From an uncultured Christensenella sp. (GTDB lineage Bacteria > Bacillota > Clostridia > Christensenellales > UBA3700): 64,000 nt of DNA. The translations under genes were made by a program, and so were the position numbers. The notes under the pieces are model-generated. The model was not told the DNA's origin, did no database searches, and saw only the letters and a program-made list of their open reading frames with translations. The stretch spans positions 74,095 through 138,094 of the forward strand of contig CAJTNA010000003.1 of NCBI GenBank assembly GCA_910577845.1. Reading direction: 5' to 3'. Positions 19,088 to 28,045 of this stretch are shown here, in pieces. Positions within the stretch are counted from its first letter, which is position 1, and each line of letters opens with the position of its first letter.

Positions 19088-20614
19088 ATGTTAAAAGCAT
19101 TATTACTAAAATTAAAAGAAGCATTAATTTCTGTATTGCCTATTGCAGTTATAGTGCTTATAATATCTTTCACACCGCTTGTCAGTCTGTCAACTACCGA
19201 AATAGTTGCTTTTGCTGTTTCTGCGGTATTTTTAATTTTAGGAATTGGTCTTTTTAATTTAGGTTCAGACTTAGCAATGACACCAATGGGTGAACATATG
19301 GGTGCGGGACTTATCAAGTCAAAAAAATTGTTCGTTTTGATAATGGTCAGTTTTATTATGGGTGTACTTATTACCATTGCAGAGCCTGACTTATCTGTAC
19401 TTGCGGAACAAGTTAGCACAGTAATTTTTCCTACAATATTGATAATGACTGTGGGCTTAGGCGTAGGACTTTTCCTTGTTGTAGCACTGCTTAAAATATT
19501 ATTCAAGAAAAACTTATCAATGATTTTAATGTTTTTCTATATGCTACTATTTGCGTTATGTGCGATTCTAATTGAGTGTGGCAAAGCAGATTTCCTTGCC
19601 TTGTCTTTTGACTCAGGTGGTGTAACAACAGGACCAATCACTGTTCCATTTATAATGGCACTAGGTTTTGGTATTGCAAACACGGTTGGTGGTAGAAATG
19701 CAAACGAAAACAGCTTTGGTTTAATTGCTCTATGCTCTATTGGTCCTATGATAGCTCTTATAATACTTGCATTATTTTCTAATGGTCAAATGGTTTACGA
19801 ACTTGCTGACTATTCTGTGGAAGCTAGTTTGTCTAGTTTTGGCAAAATACTTTTAAGCCATTCACTTGACACTTTAAAGGCTTTAAGTTTAATTGTCGTT
19901 TTCTTTTTAATATTGCAATTTACAATACTAAAATTACCTACAAAAAAATTATTGCAAATAGGTATTGGCATTATATACACTTTCTTCGGACTTACAATTT
20001 TCTTTGTAGCCGTATCTGTAGGTTTTATGCCAGTAGGCTTTAAGATAGGTGAACAACTTGCCAAATTCAACCCTGCCGTTCTTGTTATTGCTGGTATAGT
20101 ATTAGGTATGGTGGTTGTACTTGCCGAGCCAGCAGTTCACGTGCTTAACAAACAAGTTGAAGAAGTTACTGGTGGCGGTGTCAAAAAAATTGAGATGTTA
20201 ATTGCTTTATCTGTTGCTGTTGGTATCTCAATCGGTCTAGCACTTATACGAATGATATTCAAATTCTCTATACTTTACTACTTGATACCAGGTTATTGCA
20301 TCTCACTAGGTCTAGCATTTTTCGTGCCAAGAATTTATACAGCAATTGCTTTTGACTCTGGTGGAGTTGCCAGCGGTCCACTAACCTCAAGTTTCATATT
20401 GCCACTTGCAATTGGTGCTTGTGTAGCAATAAGTGGTAATCCTCAAAGCGTTCTTACAGATGCTTTTGGTGTAGTTGCAATGGTTGCAATGACACCACTT
20501 ATCACAATACAAACCTTAGGTTTTAAAGCTATTATGTCTGCTAAAGTTCGCAATAAAATAGCTATGAAACGTATTCTGTCAGCAGATGACGAGCAAATTA
20601 TATACTTTGATTAG
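19088..20614 (+). CDS. Double DUF1538 membrane protein (putative transporter)
   Basis: The 508-residue protein is very hydrophobic with about 12 membrane helices and is an internal duplication of two DUF1538 units. The repeats share the signatures PDLSVLAEQV / PAVHVLNKQV and FDSGGVTTGPITVPFIMALG / FDSGGVASGPLTSSFILPLA, the latter resembling the paired re-entrant loops of transporters. DUF1538 proteins are predicted transporters of unknown substrate. The two PII-like genes directly behind it (11 bases, then a 4-base overlap) suggest regulation by a PII-type sensor, as with AmtB-GlnK; that is inference. The start has AAGGAG seven bases upstream. Confidence 0.88.
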   Translation: MLKALLLKLKEALISVLPIAVIVLIISFTPLVSLSTTEIVAFAVSAVFLILGIGLFNLGSDLAMTPMGEHMGAGLIKSKKLFVLIMVSFIMGVLITIAEPDLSVLAEQVSTVIFPTILIMTVGLGVGLFLVVALLKILFKKNLSMILMFFYMLLFALCAILIECGKADFLALSFDSGGVTTGPITVPFIMALGFGIANTVGGRNANENSFGLIALCSIGPMIALIILALFSNGQMVYELADYSVEASLSSFGKILLSHSLDTLKALSLIVVFFLILQFTILKLPTKKLLQIGIGIIYTFFGLTIFFVAVSVGFMPVGFKIGEQLAKFNPAVLVIAGIVLGMVVVLAEPAVHVLNKQVEEVTGGGVKKIEMLIALSVAVGISIGLALIRMIFKFSILYYLIPGYCISLGLAFFVPRIYTAIAFDSGGVASGPLTSSFILPLAIGACVAISGNPQSVLTDAFGVVAMVAMTPLITIQTLGFKAIMSAKVRNKIAMKRILSADDEQIIYFD

Positions 20615-20625
20615 GGGGTAGAATT

Positions 20626-21162
20626 ATGCCAAATAGATTTACAAACAAATCACAAAAAGAAAAGCCACAAGATGAAAGCAACAATTCCACTGCCAATATC
20701 AAAAGGAAAGAAAAAGTTAGCAAAGTTAGTAGTAATGCAAAAGTAAAACTTCCACAAAAAACAAAATCAACTGCAAAAAATAAAAATAATCAAAACAAAG
20801 TTTCATCTAACAAACTTAAATTACTTTTTACTATTGTTGCTCGTAATAAAGCGGAATATTATCTTGATTTAATTCAATCATTTGATGTTAATATGCAAGT
20901 TGCAATTCTTGCAAGTGGTATGGCACCAAAAAGTATGCTTGAATTACTTGGTCTTGCAAACAATGAAAAAGTAGTAATTGTAAGTGTTATACAAGAAAGT
21001 AAAATATCTGATGCATTGGTCGCAATTGAGGAAAAATTCAACACAATAAAAGACGGAAAAGGTATTGCATTCACAATTCCACTTACAAGCGTAATTGGCA
21101 CATTAATATACGGCTTTTTAAGCAACAATAAAATGGCAGTCAAGGAGGAAAAAACAAAATGA
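20626..21162 (+). CDS. PII-like signalling protein with basic N-terminal extension
   Basis: Residues from about 65 to 172 form a PII-like ferredoxin fold (LLFTIVARNKAEYYLDLIQ, VAILASGMAPKSMLELLG, EKVVIVSVIQES, GKGIAFTIPLTSVIGTL). The first ~64 residues are a Lys/Ser/Asn-rich low-complexity tail. The short insert near the T-loop position and the SGMAPKSMLELLGL motif match the PII-like subfamily next to DUF1538 transporters rather than canonical GlnB. It follows the transporter by 11 bases and overlaps the next PII-like gene by 4 bases. Probably part of a nucleotide- or metabolite-sensing pair; the ligand is unknown. Confidence 0.8.
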   Translation: MPNRFTNKSQKEKPQDESNNSTANIKRKEKVSKVSSNAKVKLPQKTKSTAKNKNNQNKVSSNKLKLLFTIVARNKAEYYLDLIQSFDVNMQVAILASGMAPKSMLELLGLANNEKVVIVSVIQESKISDALVAIEEKFNTIKDGKGIAFTIPLTSVIGTLIYGFLSNNKMAVKEEKTK

Positions 21163-21617
21163 ACAAAACAAAATATGAGTTAGTTTTATGTATAGTCAAC
21201 GCAGGCTTTTCCGAAATTGTAATGGATGCTGCCAAGGAAGTTGGAGCTCGTGGTGGTACAGTTATTCACGCACGAGGCACTGCGAACAGAGAGGCGGAAC
21301 AATTTTTTAACATAACAATTCAACCAGATAAAGATGTCGTTATGATTTTAGTCACTGCTGATATAAAAGATGCTGTATTACACGCATTATACCAAGGTGC
21401 AGGTTTAAAAACAGCTGGACAAGGTATTGCCTTTTCTCTACCAGTTGATGATGTGGTAGGTTTATCAAGTTCAACAACTCAAACAGCAAAAGATAGTAAA
21501 AACACAAAAGAAAATAAGGATTCTAAAGCAGATATTGACAATAAAAATGATAACACAAGTGCAGACAAAACTATTTCTAACCAAGAGGAACAGATTACAG
21601 TTGATAACAAATCTTAA
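21159..21617 (+). CDS. PII-like signalling protein with charged C-terminal tail
   Basis: The first ~105 residues are a PII-type domain: YELVLCIVNAGFSEIVMDAA, ARGGTVIHARGT near the T-loop, DKDVVMILV and AGQGIAFSLPVDDVVGL. Residues ~105-152 are a Lys/Asp/Asn/Ser-rich tail without predicted fold. It overlaps the preceding PII-like gene by 4 bases, so the two subunits are likely made in equal amounts and might form a heteromer on the DUF1538 transporter. No Tyr equivalent of the GlnB uridylylation site was identified. Confidence 0.85.
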   Translation: MNKTKYELVLCIVNAGFSEIVMDAAKEVGARGGTVIHARGTANREAEQFFNITIQPDKDVVMILVTADIKDAVLHALYQGAGLKTAGQGIAFSLPVDDVVGLSSSTTQTAKDSKNTKENKDSKADIDNKNDNTSADKTISNQEEQITVDNKS

Positions 21618-21782
21618 TTTTGGAGTTATGTAACCTAATATTTTAAAAGTTATTTTAATATTATAACTTTAACTATCTATAGAAACACAAGGTTATTAAT
21701 TTGAAAGTTAACGACTACTATTAAATTATTCACAAAGCTAGTTTCTTGCAATAAAATACTAACATTTTTAATTTAAATTTCA

Positions 21783-21810
21783 AAAATGCCACACAATTGT
21801 GGCATTTTTT
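21783..21810 (+). terminator. Intrinsic terminator of the DUF1538-PII operon
   Basis: Stem AAAATGCCACA / TGTGGCATTTT with a T-run. The surrounding gap (21618-21994) is otherwise AT-rich with no gene seen. Confidence 0.9.
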
Positions 21811-21947
21811 ATTTTACATATGCAACTTATAATTTTTATTATAAATCTACTTCACTTATATCTCTATGTGCAACAATTTTTAATTAACCAAGACATACAT
21901 TTATCAAAATAATTTAAATCATTCATTAAGTTAGTTATTTAGATTTA

Positions 21948-21982
21948 AAATAGCTACTGATTATACTAACCAATAGCTATTT
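21948..21982 (-). terminator. Weak stem-loop after the Sel1-repeat gene
   Basis: AAATAGCTA and TAGCTATTT form a 9-bp stem around a 17-base loop, 12 bases past the stop at 21995, with only a short T-run on the minus strand. Confidence 0.35.
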
Positions 21983-21994
21983 ATTACTATTCTA

Positions 21995-23572
21995 TTATTT
22001 ATTTTTCATAAATTTTTTCATCTTATTACTATTAAGCATAGATTGAGAGAATTCATCACCATTTTTAACTGCAAGCTTATACCATTTAATTGCTTCTCCT
22101 AAATCTTTCTTAACACCTTTGCCATATTCATACATATAAGCAAGTGATACCATACAATCAATACTGCCCAATTCTGCACCTTTTATATACCATTCAACTG
22201 CTTTATTTGTATCTTTTTTAATTCCAGTGCCATGCCTATAACAGCAACCTACATTGTAAATAGCCATTGTATTATTATACTCTGCAGACTTCAAATACCA
22301 TTTTAAAGCTTCAGCTTTATCTTTTTTAGTTCCAATAGCATTTGCATAGCAATATCCTAAATCAGTATAAGCTTGAGCATTACCTTGATTGGCTGATAAT
22401 TGCAACCATTTAAAAGCTTCCACTCCATTAATTTTAACACCATTACCAACCATATATGCCCAACCTAAATGTAGTTGTGCTCTATCATCACCTTGTTCAG
22501 CAGATTTTTTATGCCAATAGAAAGCTTTTTCAACATCTTGTAAAACTCCATTTCCTTCTTCATAGCAAATAGCAAGATTATATTGTGCACGCATATCCCC
22601 GTGCTTCGCTCCACGCATAAACCATTTAACAGCCTCACAAATATCTTTCTTAACAACTTTTCCTACTACAAAGCACCAACCATACATATTTTCAGCTGGC
22701 GGAAATTCGCATTCAGCTGCTTGTTTATAGTATTCAACTGCTTTTTCATAATCTTTTGGTAAATTAATTCCATTATCATAATAAAAACCAAGTTGGTACA
22801 TTGCTTGAGCTTCACCACCATCTGCCGATTTTTGATATAATTCAATGGCTTTTTCAATATTTTTGTCTACTCCATCACCATTCTCATAGCATTCACCAAG
22901 CTTGAATACAGCAGAATAGTCCCCATTTTCAGCGGCTTTTTCAAAAAATTCTATTGCTTTCGCAAGATTTTTCTCACCTATTCCATATAAATAACACTCA
23001 CCAAGTTGATACATTGCAGATACAAAATTTTGTTCAACAGCCTTTGTAAACCAAAATAATGCTTTATTACCTGCAAGTGGCAAATGAGGATTCATTCTAT
23101 AATAAAATGCCAATCTATATTGAGCATTTACACAATTATGTTCTGCAGATTTTTGAGTCCACTCAAACGATAACTTGTGATTAATTTCTGTTCCAAATCC
23201 AAATTCATAACAATATGCTAAATAATATTGAGCATTTGCATTACCTTTTTCGGCTGACTTTTTAAAATACTCAAAGGCTAAATCATTATTAACCTCATTA
23301 GTCCACCCCTCAAGATAACACAATCCTAAACAATACTCAGCGTGGTCACTACCATATTTTACAGCAATTTCCCAAAGTTTTTTTGCTTTATTAAAATCAT
23401 TTGTTTCAACTGCATTTGTCGCCAAACTCAAAAGTTCAAAAGTGCTAAGTCTCTCATATCCTTTTAGTTGAATATCCTCTTTGCAATCTTCACACTCATT
23501 GCAAATATTATTTTCTTCTGCCTTGTATGTATATTTAATTATTCCATCATCTTCATTAAAATTATTTTCCAT
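21995..23572 (-). CDS. Sel1-repeat (TPR-like) protein with N-terminal Cys cluster
   Basis: The 525-residue protein is built of about twelve Sel1-like repeats of roughly 36 residues (pattern A-x2-W-x3-AAE-x-G-x2-AQ-x2-LG-x-CY-x2-G-x-G). Such alpha-alpha solenoids act as protein-binding scaffolds. The N-terminus has Cys24-x2-Cys27-x2-Cys30, which could hold a metal. No signal peptide is visible, so it is probably cytosolic. I chose the start at 23572 because GAGGAAAT lies right before it; an in-frame TTG at 23620 has no ribosome binding site. It follows the second Sel1 gene by about 100 bases on the same strand and is presumably a paralogue. Confidence 0.85.
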   Translation of the reverse strand: MENNFNEDDGIIKYTYKAEENNICNECEDCKEDIQLKGYERLSTFELLSLATNAVETNDFNKAKKLWEIAVKYGSDHAEYCLGLCYLEGWTNEVNNDLAFEYFKKSAEKGNANAQYYLAYCYEFGFGTEINHKLSFEWTQKSAEHNCVNAQYRLAFYYRMNPHLPLAGNKALFWFTKAVEQNFVSAMYQLGECYLYGIGEKNLAKAIEFFEKAAENGDYSAVFKLGECYENGDGVDKNIEKAIELYQKSADGGEAQAMYQLGFYYDNGINLPKDYEKAVEYYKQAAECEFPPAENMYGWCFVVGKVVKKDICEAVKWFMRGAKHGDMRAQYNLAICYEEGNGVLQDVEKAFYWHKKSAEQGDDRAQLHLGWAYMVGNGVKINGVEAFKWLQLSANQGNAQAYTDLGYCYANAIGTKKDKAEALKWYLKSAEYNNTMAIYNVGCCYRHGTGIKKDTNKAVEWYIKGAELGSIDCMVSLAYMYEYGKGVKKDLGEAIKWYKLAVKNGDEFSQSMLNSNKMKKFMKNK

Positions 23573-23676
23573 ATTTCCTCTTTTATTTTTATAATAATTA
23601 AATAAAGATAAATCGCTCAATTTTTTACTAAATTTAATTAATTTAATTTTGTCAATTACTATTTATTTTTACAAAA

Positions 23677-25086
23677 CTAACGAAGTTTTTTCAATGCTTT
23701 TTTTGCATCTCTATGTCCTTGTTCAGCTGCCCTTAAAAGCCAATCTTTAGCCTCATCGTAATCCACTTCTACGCCTAACCCATCCATATAGCACAATCCT
23801 AAAGAGTATTGTGCCTCCATATCACCTTGTAAAGCTGACTGCATAAACCAATAATATGCTGCTTTTAGGTTCTCTTCAACGCCAATGCCGTTCATAAAGA
23901 AAATTCCAATTTTACATTGTGCATCTGCATCACCGCCTTGTGCTGATTGATAAAACCAATATGCGGCTTCTTCATCATTCTTTTCCACACCTAAACCTTT
24001 ATATAAATGTTGAGCTAGATTATATTGTGCTTCTGGTTGACCATTATCCGCTGCCATACGATAATATTCAATTGCACGCTCATTATCAACTTTAACACCT
24101 TTACCAAATGCATATACATTTCCTAAGTTATACATTGCGTGTACACTACCAAGTTCAACAGCTTTTTCATACAAACTTATAGCAGTGTTCATATTGCGTT
24201 TTACACCTTTGCCTTGCTCATAACAACACCCTAAATTACAAAATGCTTGAAAATAGTTATTTCTTGCGGAAAGCTGATACCAACTTATCGCCTCTGCCAA
24301 GTTAACTGCTACACCAGTACCATATTCATAACAATATCCAACATAACATTGTGCTTTAGCATTATTTTTTTGTGCTGCTGCTTTATACCACTTAAAAGCT
24401 TCTATATCGTTTTTTTCTATATACTCACCATTTTCATAACATTCACCTAAATAAAGCATTGCATCTGTTAGCCCTTGTTCAGCTGACATTCTGTAATAAT
24501 TAATGGCTTTCTTTTTATCTTCATCAACGCCTAAACCTTTAAAATAAGCCATTCCTACATACATTTGACCAGTTGCATCATTTAAATCTGCTGATTTCTT
24601 AAACCATTCAAAAGATAATTTATAGTTTTTATTATCAATATATTCCTCATTATCGTCAGTGTTTTCATCAGTTAAATCATTAGTTTCACTGTCATCAATA
24701 GTATATTTACCTTGTTTAAAAAGCAATCCCATATTGTTCATTGCTTGAGTACAATTTTGTTCAGCTGACTTTTCAAACCACTCTACCGCTTTCTCAATAT
24801 TTTTTTCCACGCCAATTCCGTGCAAAAAACATAAACCAGCAAAACATTGTGCATTAGCATCGCCCAATTCTGCGGATTTAATAAAATATTCACTCGCAAT
24901 AATTCCTCTTTTTTCAGCATCTTTCTCATCAACACCCAAGTTATAGTTATAACAAATTCCAAGCATATACAACGCATTGCTGTCATTTTGCAAAGCAGCT
25001 TGTTTCCATAATTCCACCGCTTCAGGATAATTTTTGTTTGCATACAATTGATTTGCCTTTTCGCAAATTTCTTTAACATTCTCCAT
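23677..25086 (-). CDS. Sel1-repeat (TPR-like) protein
   Basis: This 469-residue protein is also almost entirely Sel1-like repeats, about eleven, with one spacer of acidic low-complexity residues (about 125-145, rich in Asp, Glu, Asn, Thr) between early repeats. No signal peptide or membrane segment is seen. The start is preceded by AAGGTG. It lies upstream of a second Sel1 gene with related repeats, consistent with local duplication. In other bacteria such proteins scaffold signalling or host-interaction complexes; no partner can be named here. Confidence 0.85.
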   Translation of the reverse strand: MENVKEICEKANQLYANKNYPEAVELWKQAALQNDSNALYMLGICYNYNLGVDEKDAEKRGIIASEYFIKSAELGDANAQCFAGLCFLHGIGVEKNIEKAVEWFEKSAEQNCTQAMNNMGLLFKQGKYTIDDSETNDLTDENTDDNEEYIDNKNYKLSFEWFKKSADLNDATGQMYVGMAYFKGLGVDEDKKKAINYYRMSAEQGLTDAMLYLGECYENGEYIEKNDIEAFKWYKAAAQKNNAKAQCYVGYCYEYGTGVAVNLAEAISWYQLSARNNYFQAFCNLGCCYEQGKGVKRNMNTAISLYEKAVELGSVHAMYNLGNVYAFGKGVKVDNERAIEYYRMAADNGQPEAQYNLAQHLYKGLGVEKNDEEAAYWFYQSAQGGDADAQCKIGIFFMNGIGVEENLKAAYYWFMQSALQGDMEAQYSLGLCYMDGLGVEVDYDEAKDWLLRAAEQGHRDAKKALKKLR

Positions 25087-25603
25087 ATCACACCTTCTTA
25101 AAAGTATTTAATTCTATATAAAATCATTTGATTCCATACTTATTCACGACAATAAATTAAACAACATATTAATAGTTTCAATTATTTTATAATTTTATTA
25201 TTAGACATATATTTATAATTAGACATAATTAACTATAGCCCAATCGTATATAATATAGTCACCAGAACATAAGCATAATTATTTGTGACAACTTTCATTA
25301 ACATAATACCACTAGTTTTAAAAAAAATCAAGTATTTACAAAAAATAAAAACTACACTTTAAAAAAATGCAATCCACTTAAAGCTACAAACATAAACAAA
25401 ATTAATAACCAACTATTTCACTAGCTACTCCACCACAAAAATGTATATAACTCCCAATTTTCCTAAAGATAACTATCAATTAATTTGAAGCAAGTAAATA
25501 TATACCATTATTACTCTATAATTATACCATAAATTGACAAAATTTGTAATAGGCTTTTACGCTTTTGAATATTAATAAGTAATGTTATAAAATTATCTTT
25601 AAT
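25087..25603. other. AT-rich gap between Sel1 gene and recombinase promoter
   Basis: No credible coding region or RNA structure was seen. It should contain the promoter of the Sel1 genes, but I found no convincing -35/-10 pair. Confidence 0.4.
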
Positions 25604-25632
25604 TTGCCATAGCATTTAATTTATGATATAAT
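25604..25632 (+). promoter_or_regulatory. Sigma-A promoter of the tyrosine recombinase gene
   Basis: TTGCCA (25604-25609), 17 bases, TATAAT (25627-25632). The predicted start of transcription (about 25639) falls inside the 5' arm of a terminator-like hairpin. Confidence 0.75.
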
Positions 25633-25634
25633 AT

Positions 25635-25669
25635 AAAACAAGGTGAGATAATCTTTCTCACCTTGTTTT
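25635..25669 (+). terminator. Terminator-like hairpin at the 5' end of the recombinase mRNA
   Basis: A 14-bp perfect stem (AAAACAAGGTGAGA with TCTCACCTTGTTTT) and 7-base loop ends in a T-tract and lies between the promoter and the gene, 28 bases before the ATG. It could stabilise the mRNA or act as an attenuator. Confidence 0.7.
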
Positions 25670-25697
25670 ATACAATTTTAACTCAAAGGAGCTACAT

Positions 25698-26585
25698 ATG
25701 ACAATTATTGAAAATTATATCAACCACTTAAAAGCTACAAAAAATCTATCTAAAAAAACTTTATATGCCTATTCAATTGACATAAATCAGTTTATCAAAT
25801 ACAATCCAGATTATTTAAACCCAGATATTTGCAAATACATAGGATATTTAGCAAATACTATGCAGTTAAAAGACGCTTCTATTAGACGTAAAATTATTAG
25901 TTTGCGTGTTTTTTATGAATATCTATTATTTTATGAACATATTGACATCTCACCTTTTACAAAACTAAAGTTTAAATTCAAGAAAGAAAAAAATTTGCCA
26001 AAAACTTTATCAATTACAGAAATTAAACGTCTGTTAGAATGTTTCAACACAGACTTATCTCAATTATCACAATTCCAAAAAATACAATTTATTCGTGATT
26101 CTGCATTAATTGACTTATTGGTTTCTACTGGCATCCGTATTGCAGAAGCTGCTTCAATTACATTTGAGGATATAATACTCCACGAACACACTATTTTAAT
26201 ACACGGCAAAGGACGTAAACAACGATTAATCTATATTTCCTCCCCTATAACTTGGAATAGAATAATTACTTTGCTTAAAATGCAAAAAACTCTTAAAATA
26301 ACCAATCATCTATTTACAAATCGTTATAATCAACCAATGTCCACACAATCAATTGAACAAGTTTATGCAAAATATATAAAAAAAGCTAATATAAACATTA
26401 ATTCTACACCGCACTATTTAAGACACACATTCGCAACAAACCTACTCTCGAATGGAGCTGACCTACGTTCTGTTCAAGAAATTTTAGGCCACGCCAGCGT
26501 AGCCACAACACAAATTTATACAGAAGTCAGTGCCCAACGCAAAAAACAAGTACTCAAAAAATTCAATTACCGCAACAAATTATAA
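25698..26585 (+). CDS. Tyrosine recombinase, XerC/XerD type
   Basis: The 295-residue protein has the length and two-domain layout of Xer recombinases: an N-terminal core-binding SAM-like domain (1 to about 90) and a C-terminal catalytic domain. All catalytic residues are present: Arg147 (STGIRIAEA), Lys171 (GKGRKQR), His239 and Arg242 (TPHYLRHTF), His265 (LGHASV) and Tyr274 (TQIYTEV). Xer enzymes resolve chromosome dimers at dif. I cannot say if this is the main chromosomal enzyme or an element-borne one; no att repeats or phage genes are near. The start has AAGGAG six bases upstream. Confidence 0.9.
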   Translation: MTIIENYINHLKATKNLSKKTLYAYSIDINQFIKYNPDYLNPDICKYIGYLANTMQLKDASIRRKIISLRVFYEYLLFYEHIDISPFTKLKFKFKKEKNLPKTLSITEIKRLLECFNTDLSQLSQFQKIQFIRDSALIDLLVSTGIRIAEAASITFEDIILHEHTILIHGKGRKQRLIYISSPITWNRIITLLKMQKTLKITNHLFTNRYNQPMSTQSIEQVYAKYIKKANININSTPHYLRHTFATNLLSNGADLRSVQEILGHASVATTQIYTEVSAQRKKQVLKKFNYRNKL

Positions 26586-27022
26586 ACTAAAACGACAATG
26601 ATAAAATTTTATCTACGGAAATTTACATAATGTTTTACAACATATTGCAATTAATAACATAAATAATATTTATTATAATAATTTTGTATTAAACATAAAT
26701 TTATATGACAAAATGCATTGCCAAACATATAATCAAGACGTATAAAAAAATCGCTGATAAGTTTCCATAAAAACCTTTAAATGATTTTAAAAATAAGTTG
26801 CAATCAATTATATTTTATAAAATATTTTGTAATCATTATGTGATAGTCAAAATTAAAATTATAACACAATAAAACAAAATATAATTCCCCAAACAAAACG
26901 AACCGATAAAAGTTGTCGGTTTGGATATTACTAGTAACGGATAGAATATAATTTCAACTAAATTTATTCAACTTATGACATATATTTGATATCTTTTAAT
27001 ATAGTTATTCCTTTACAACAAA
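26586..27022. other. AT-rich gap after the recombinase gene
   Basis: No gene seen. One inverted repeat (AACCGA / TCGGTT, around 26900-26925) could form a small hairpin, but no T-run makes it a clear terminator for the recombinase gene. Confidence 0.4.
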
Positions 27023-27053
27023 AGGTCGTATCCTAAAATTTAGAATACGACCT
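27023..27053 (-). terminator. Intrinsic terminator of the tRNA-Ser gene
   Basis: AGGTCGTAT-x-CTAAA pairs with TTTAG-x-ATACGACCT; on the minus strand it is followed by TTTTGT. It begins 4 bases past the CCA end. Confidence 0.8.
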
Positions 27054-27057
27054 ACAT

Positions 27058-27148
27058 TGGCGGAGAAAGAGGGATTTGAACCCTCGCTACGGTTACCCGT
27101 ACTACTCCCTTAGCAGGGGAGCCCCTTCGGCCTCTTGGGTATTTCTCC
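27058..27148 (-). tRNA. tRNA-Ser (anticodon GCU)
   Basis: The minus strand shows a 91-nt class II tRNA: acceptor GGAGAAA pairing with TTTCTCC, anticodon stem-loop CTCCC-CTGCTAA-GGGAG with anticodon GCT, a long variable arm (TAGTACGGGTAACCGTA), a GGTTCAAATCC T-loop and an encoded CCA end. It reads AGC/AGU serine codons. Confidence 0.97.
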
Positions 27149-27384
27149 ATTGCTTACTTATAATAACACAATTTATTTGCTTTGTCAAAGCATTTTTGCA
27201 AATTTTACAATAATTTTTCAAATATCGCTTTTGGATTGTTAATTTTATTAATACTTTAATTATATTTTGTTATTTCACTAGCTTTTTTATTCAATGAAAA
27301 ACTATATGTTTATTAATTGATTTGCAAATTAATGTCGATTTTTGATGGGGTTTAGAAAATTTTATTAATTATATTGCTTAATTA

Positions 27385-27413
27385 TTGCAATAACTAAAAA
27401 AGTGTGTTATACT
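27385..27413 (+). promoter_or_regulatory. Distal promoter of the ABC-F gene leader
   Basis: TTGCAA (27385-27390), 17 bases, TATACT (27408-27413). It drives the region with a 14-codon leader ORF and a terminator. Confidence 0.75.
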
Positions 27414-27487
27414 TTTATTAATCAATAATTTAAATATGTAAGCTTTAATGTTTAAAATACATATTGACTTTAAAGTTGAGGTGCGTG

Positions 27488-27532
27488 ATGAAATACTTTT
27501 TTGCTAAACTAAATATGAGTATTGCAAGTTAA
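27488..27532 (+). CDS. 14-residue leader peptide upstream of the ABC-F gene
   Basis: ATG at 27488 is preceded by a GAGGTG ribosome binding site and opens a 14-codon frame (MKYFFAKLNMSIAS) ending in TAA. Its end overlaps an RNA hairpin (27517-27527 with 27533-27542). The second arm can alternatively pair with 27547-27553. A strong terminator-like stem follows at 27574-27609. This layout matches ribosome-controlled attenuation leaders in front of antibiotic-responsive ABC-F genes, where a stalled ribosome changes folding and lets transcription continue. The peptide itself is probably only regulatory. No experiment supports translation. Confidence 0.6.
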   Translation: MKYFFAKLNMSIAS

Positions 27533-27573
27533 TTGCATACTCTTGTTATGCAAGAAAGTAATATTTGATAGTT

Positions 27574-27609
27574 AAACTGGCTATTGAGAGCTTTCTCAAT
27601 AGCCAGTTT
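27574..27609 (+). terminator. Attenuator-type terminator in the ABC-F leader
   Basis: A 16-bp perfect stem (AAACTGGCTATTGAGA with TCTCAATAGCCAGTTT) with a GCTT loop and a short T-run. It lies 41 bases after the leader peptide stop and 436 bases before the ABC-F start. Confidence 0.8.
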
Positions 27610-27830
27610 TGTGCAGTTTGTTGAAAATCGTATACTTATTTTAAGACTAATACTTATCTTGCAAAATTTTATACGACATAAAAACTATGCGTTATTAGAA
27701 ATGAATATAACATCTAGCATAAATTTTTACCATAGCTATTAATCTAATAGAGTTATGAAAATATTTACACTTAGTTCGTTTTGCTAAATCTAAAAGTTTA
27801 TATATTACTTTTTTTATTTAGTTATACAAA

Positions 27831-27858
27831 ATTGACATCTTTAGTATAAATAATATAC
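27831..27858 (+). promoter_or_regulatory. Possible proximal promoter of the ABC-F gene
   Basis: TTGACA (27831-27836), 16 bases, TATACC (27853-27858), leaving a leader of about 180 bases. If active it would bypass the attenuator. Confidence 0.45.
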
Positions 27859-28045
27859 CTTAAAATGTTCCATATTAAAAATATATTTAGCTAATAATTT
27901 ATAAATTAATTATGCATTTTATCTATCATTTTAATGTTAATAGCTAACACTATGAGTGGCATAGAAAATGTTACAATTATTTATAGTAATCTACTCTTAT
28001 CAATGTAGATTTATAATATATGAATTTTAAAAGTGAGGTGATTTT

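Noticed and set aside
23572..23620. Upstream TTG start for the Sel1 protein
   Set aside because: No ribosome binding site; GAGGAAAT precedes the ATG at 23572 instead.
25698..26585. Integrated element or prophage around the tyrosine recombinase
   Set aside because: No phage or transfer genes, no flanking att-like direct repeats and the tRNA-Ser end is not duplicated in the surrounding sequence as far as I can see.
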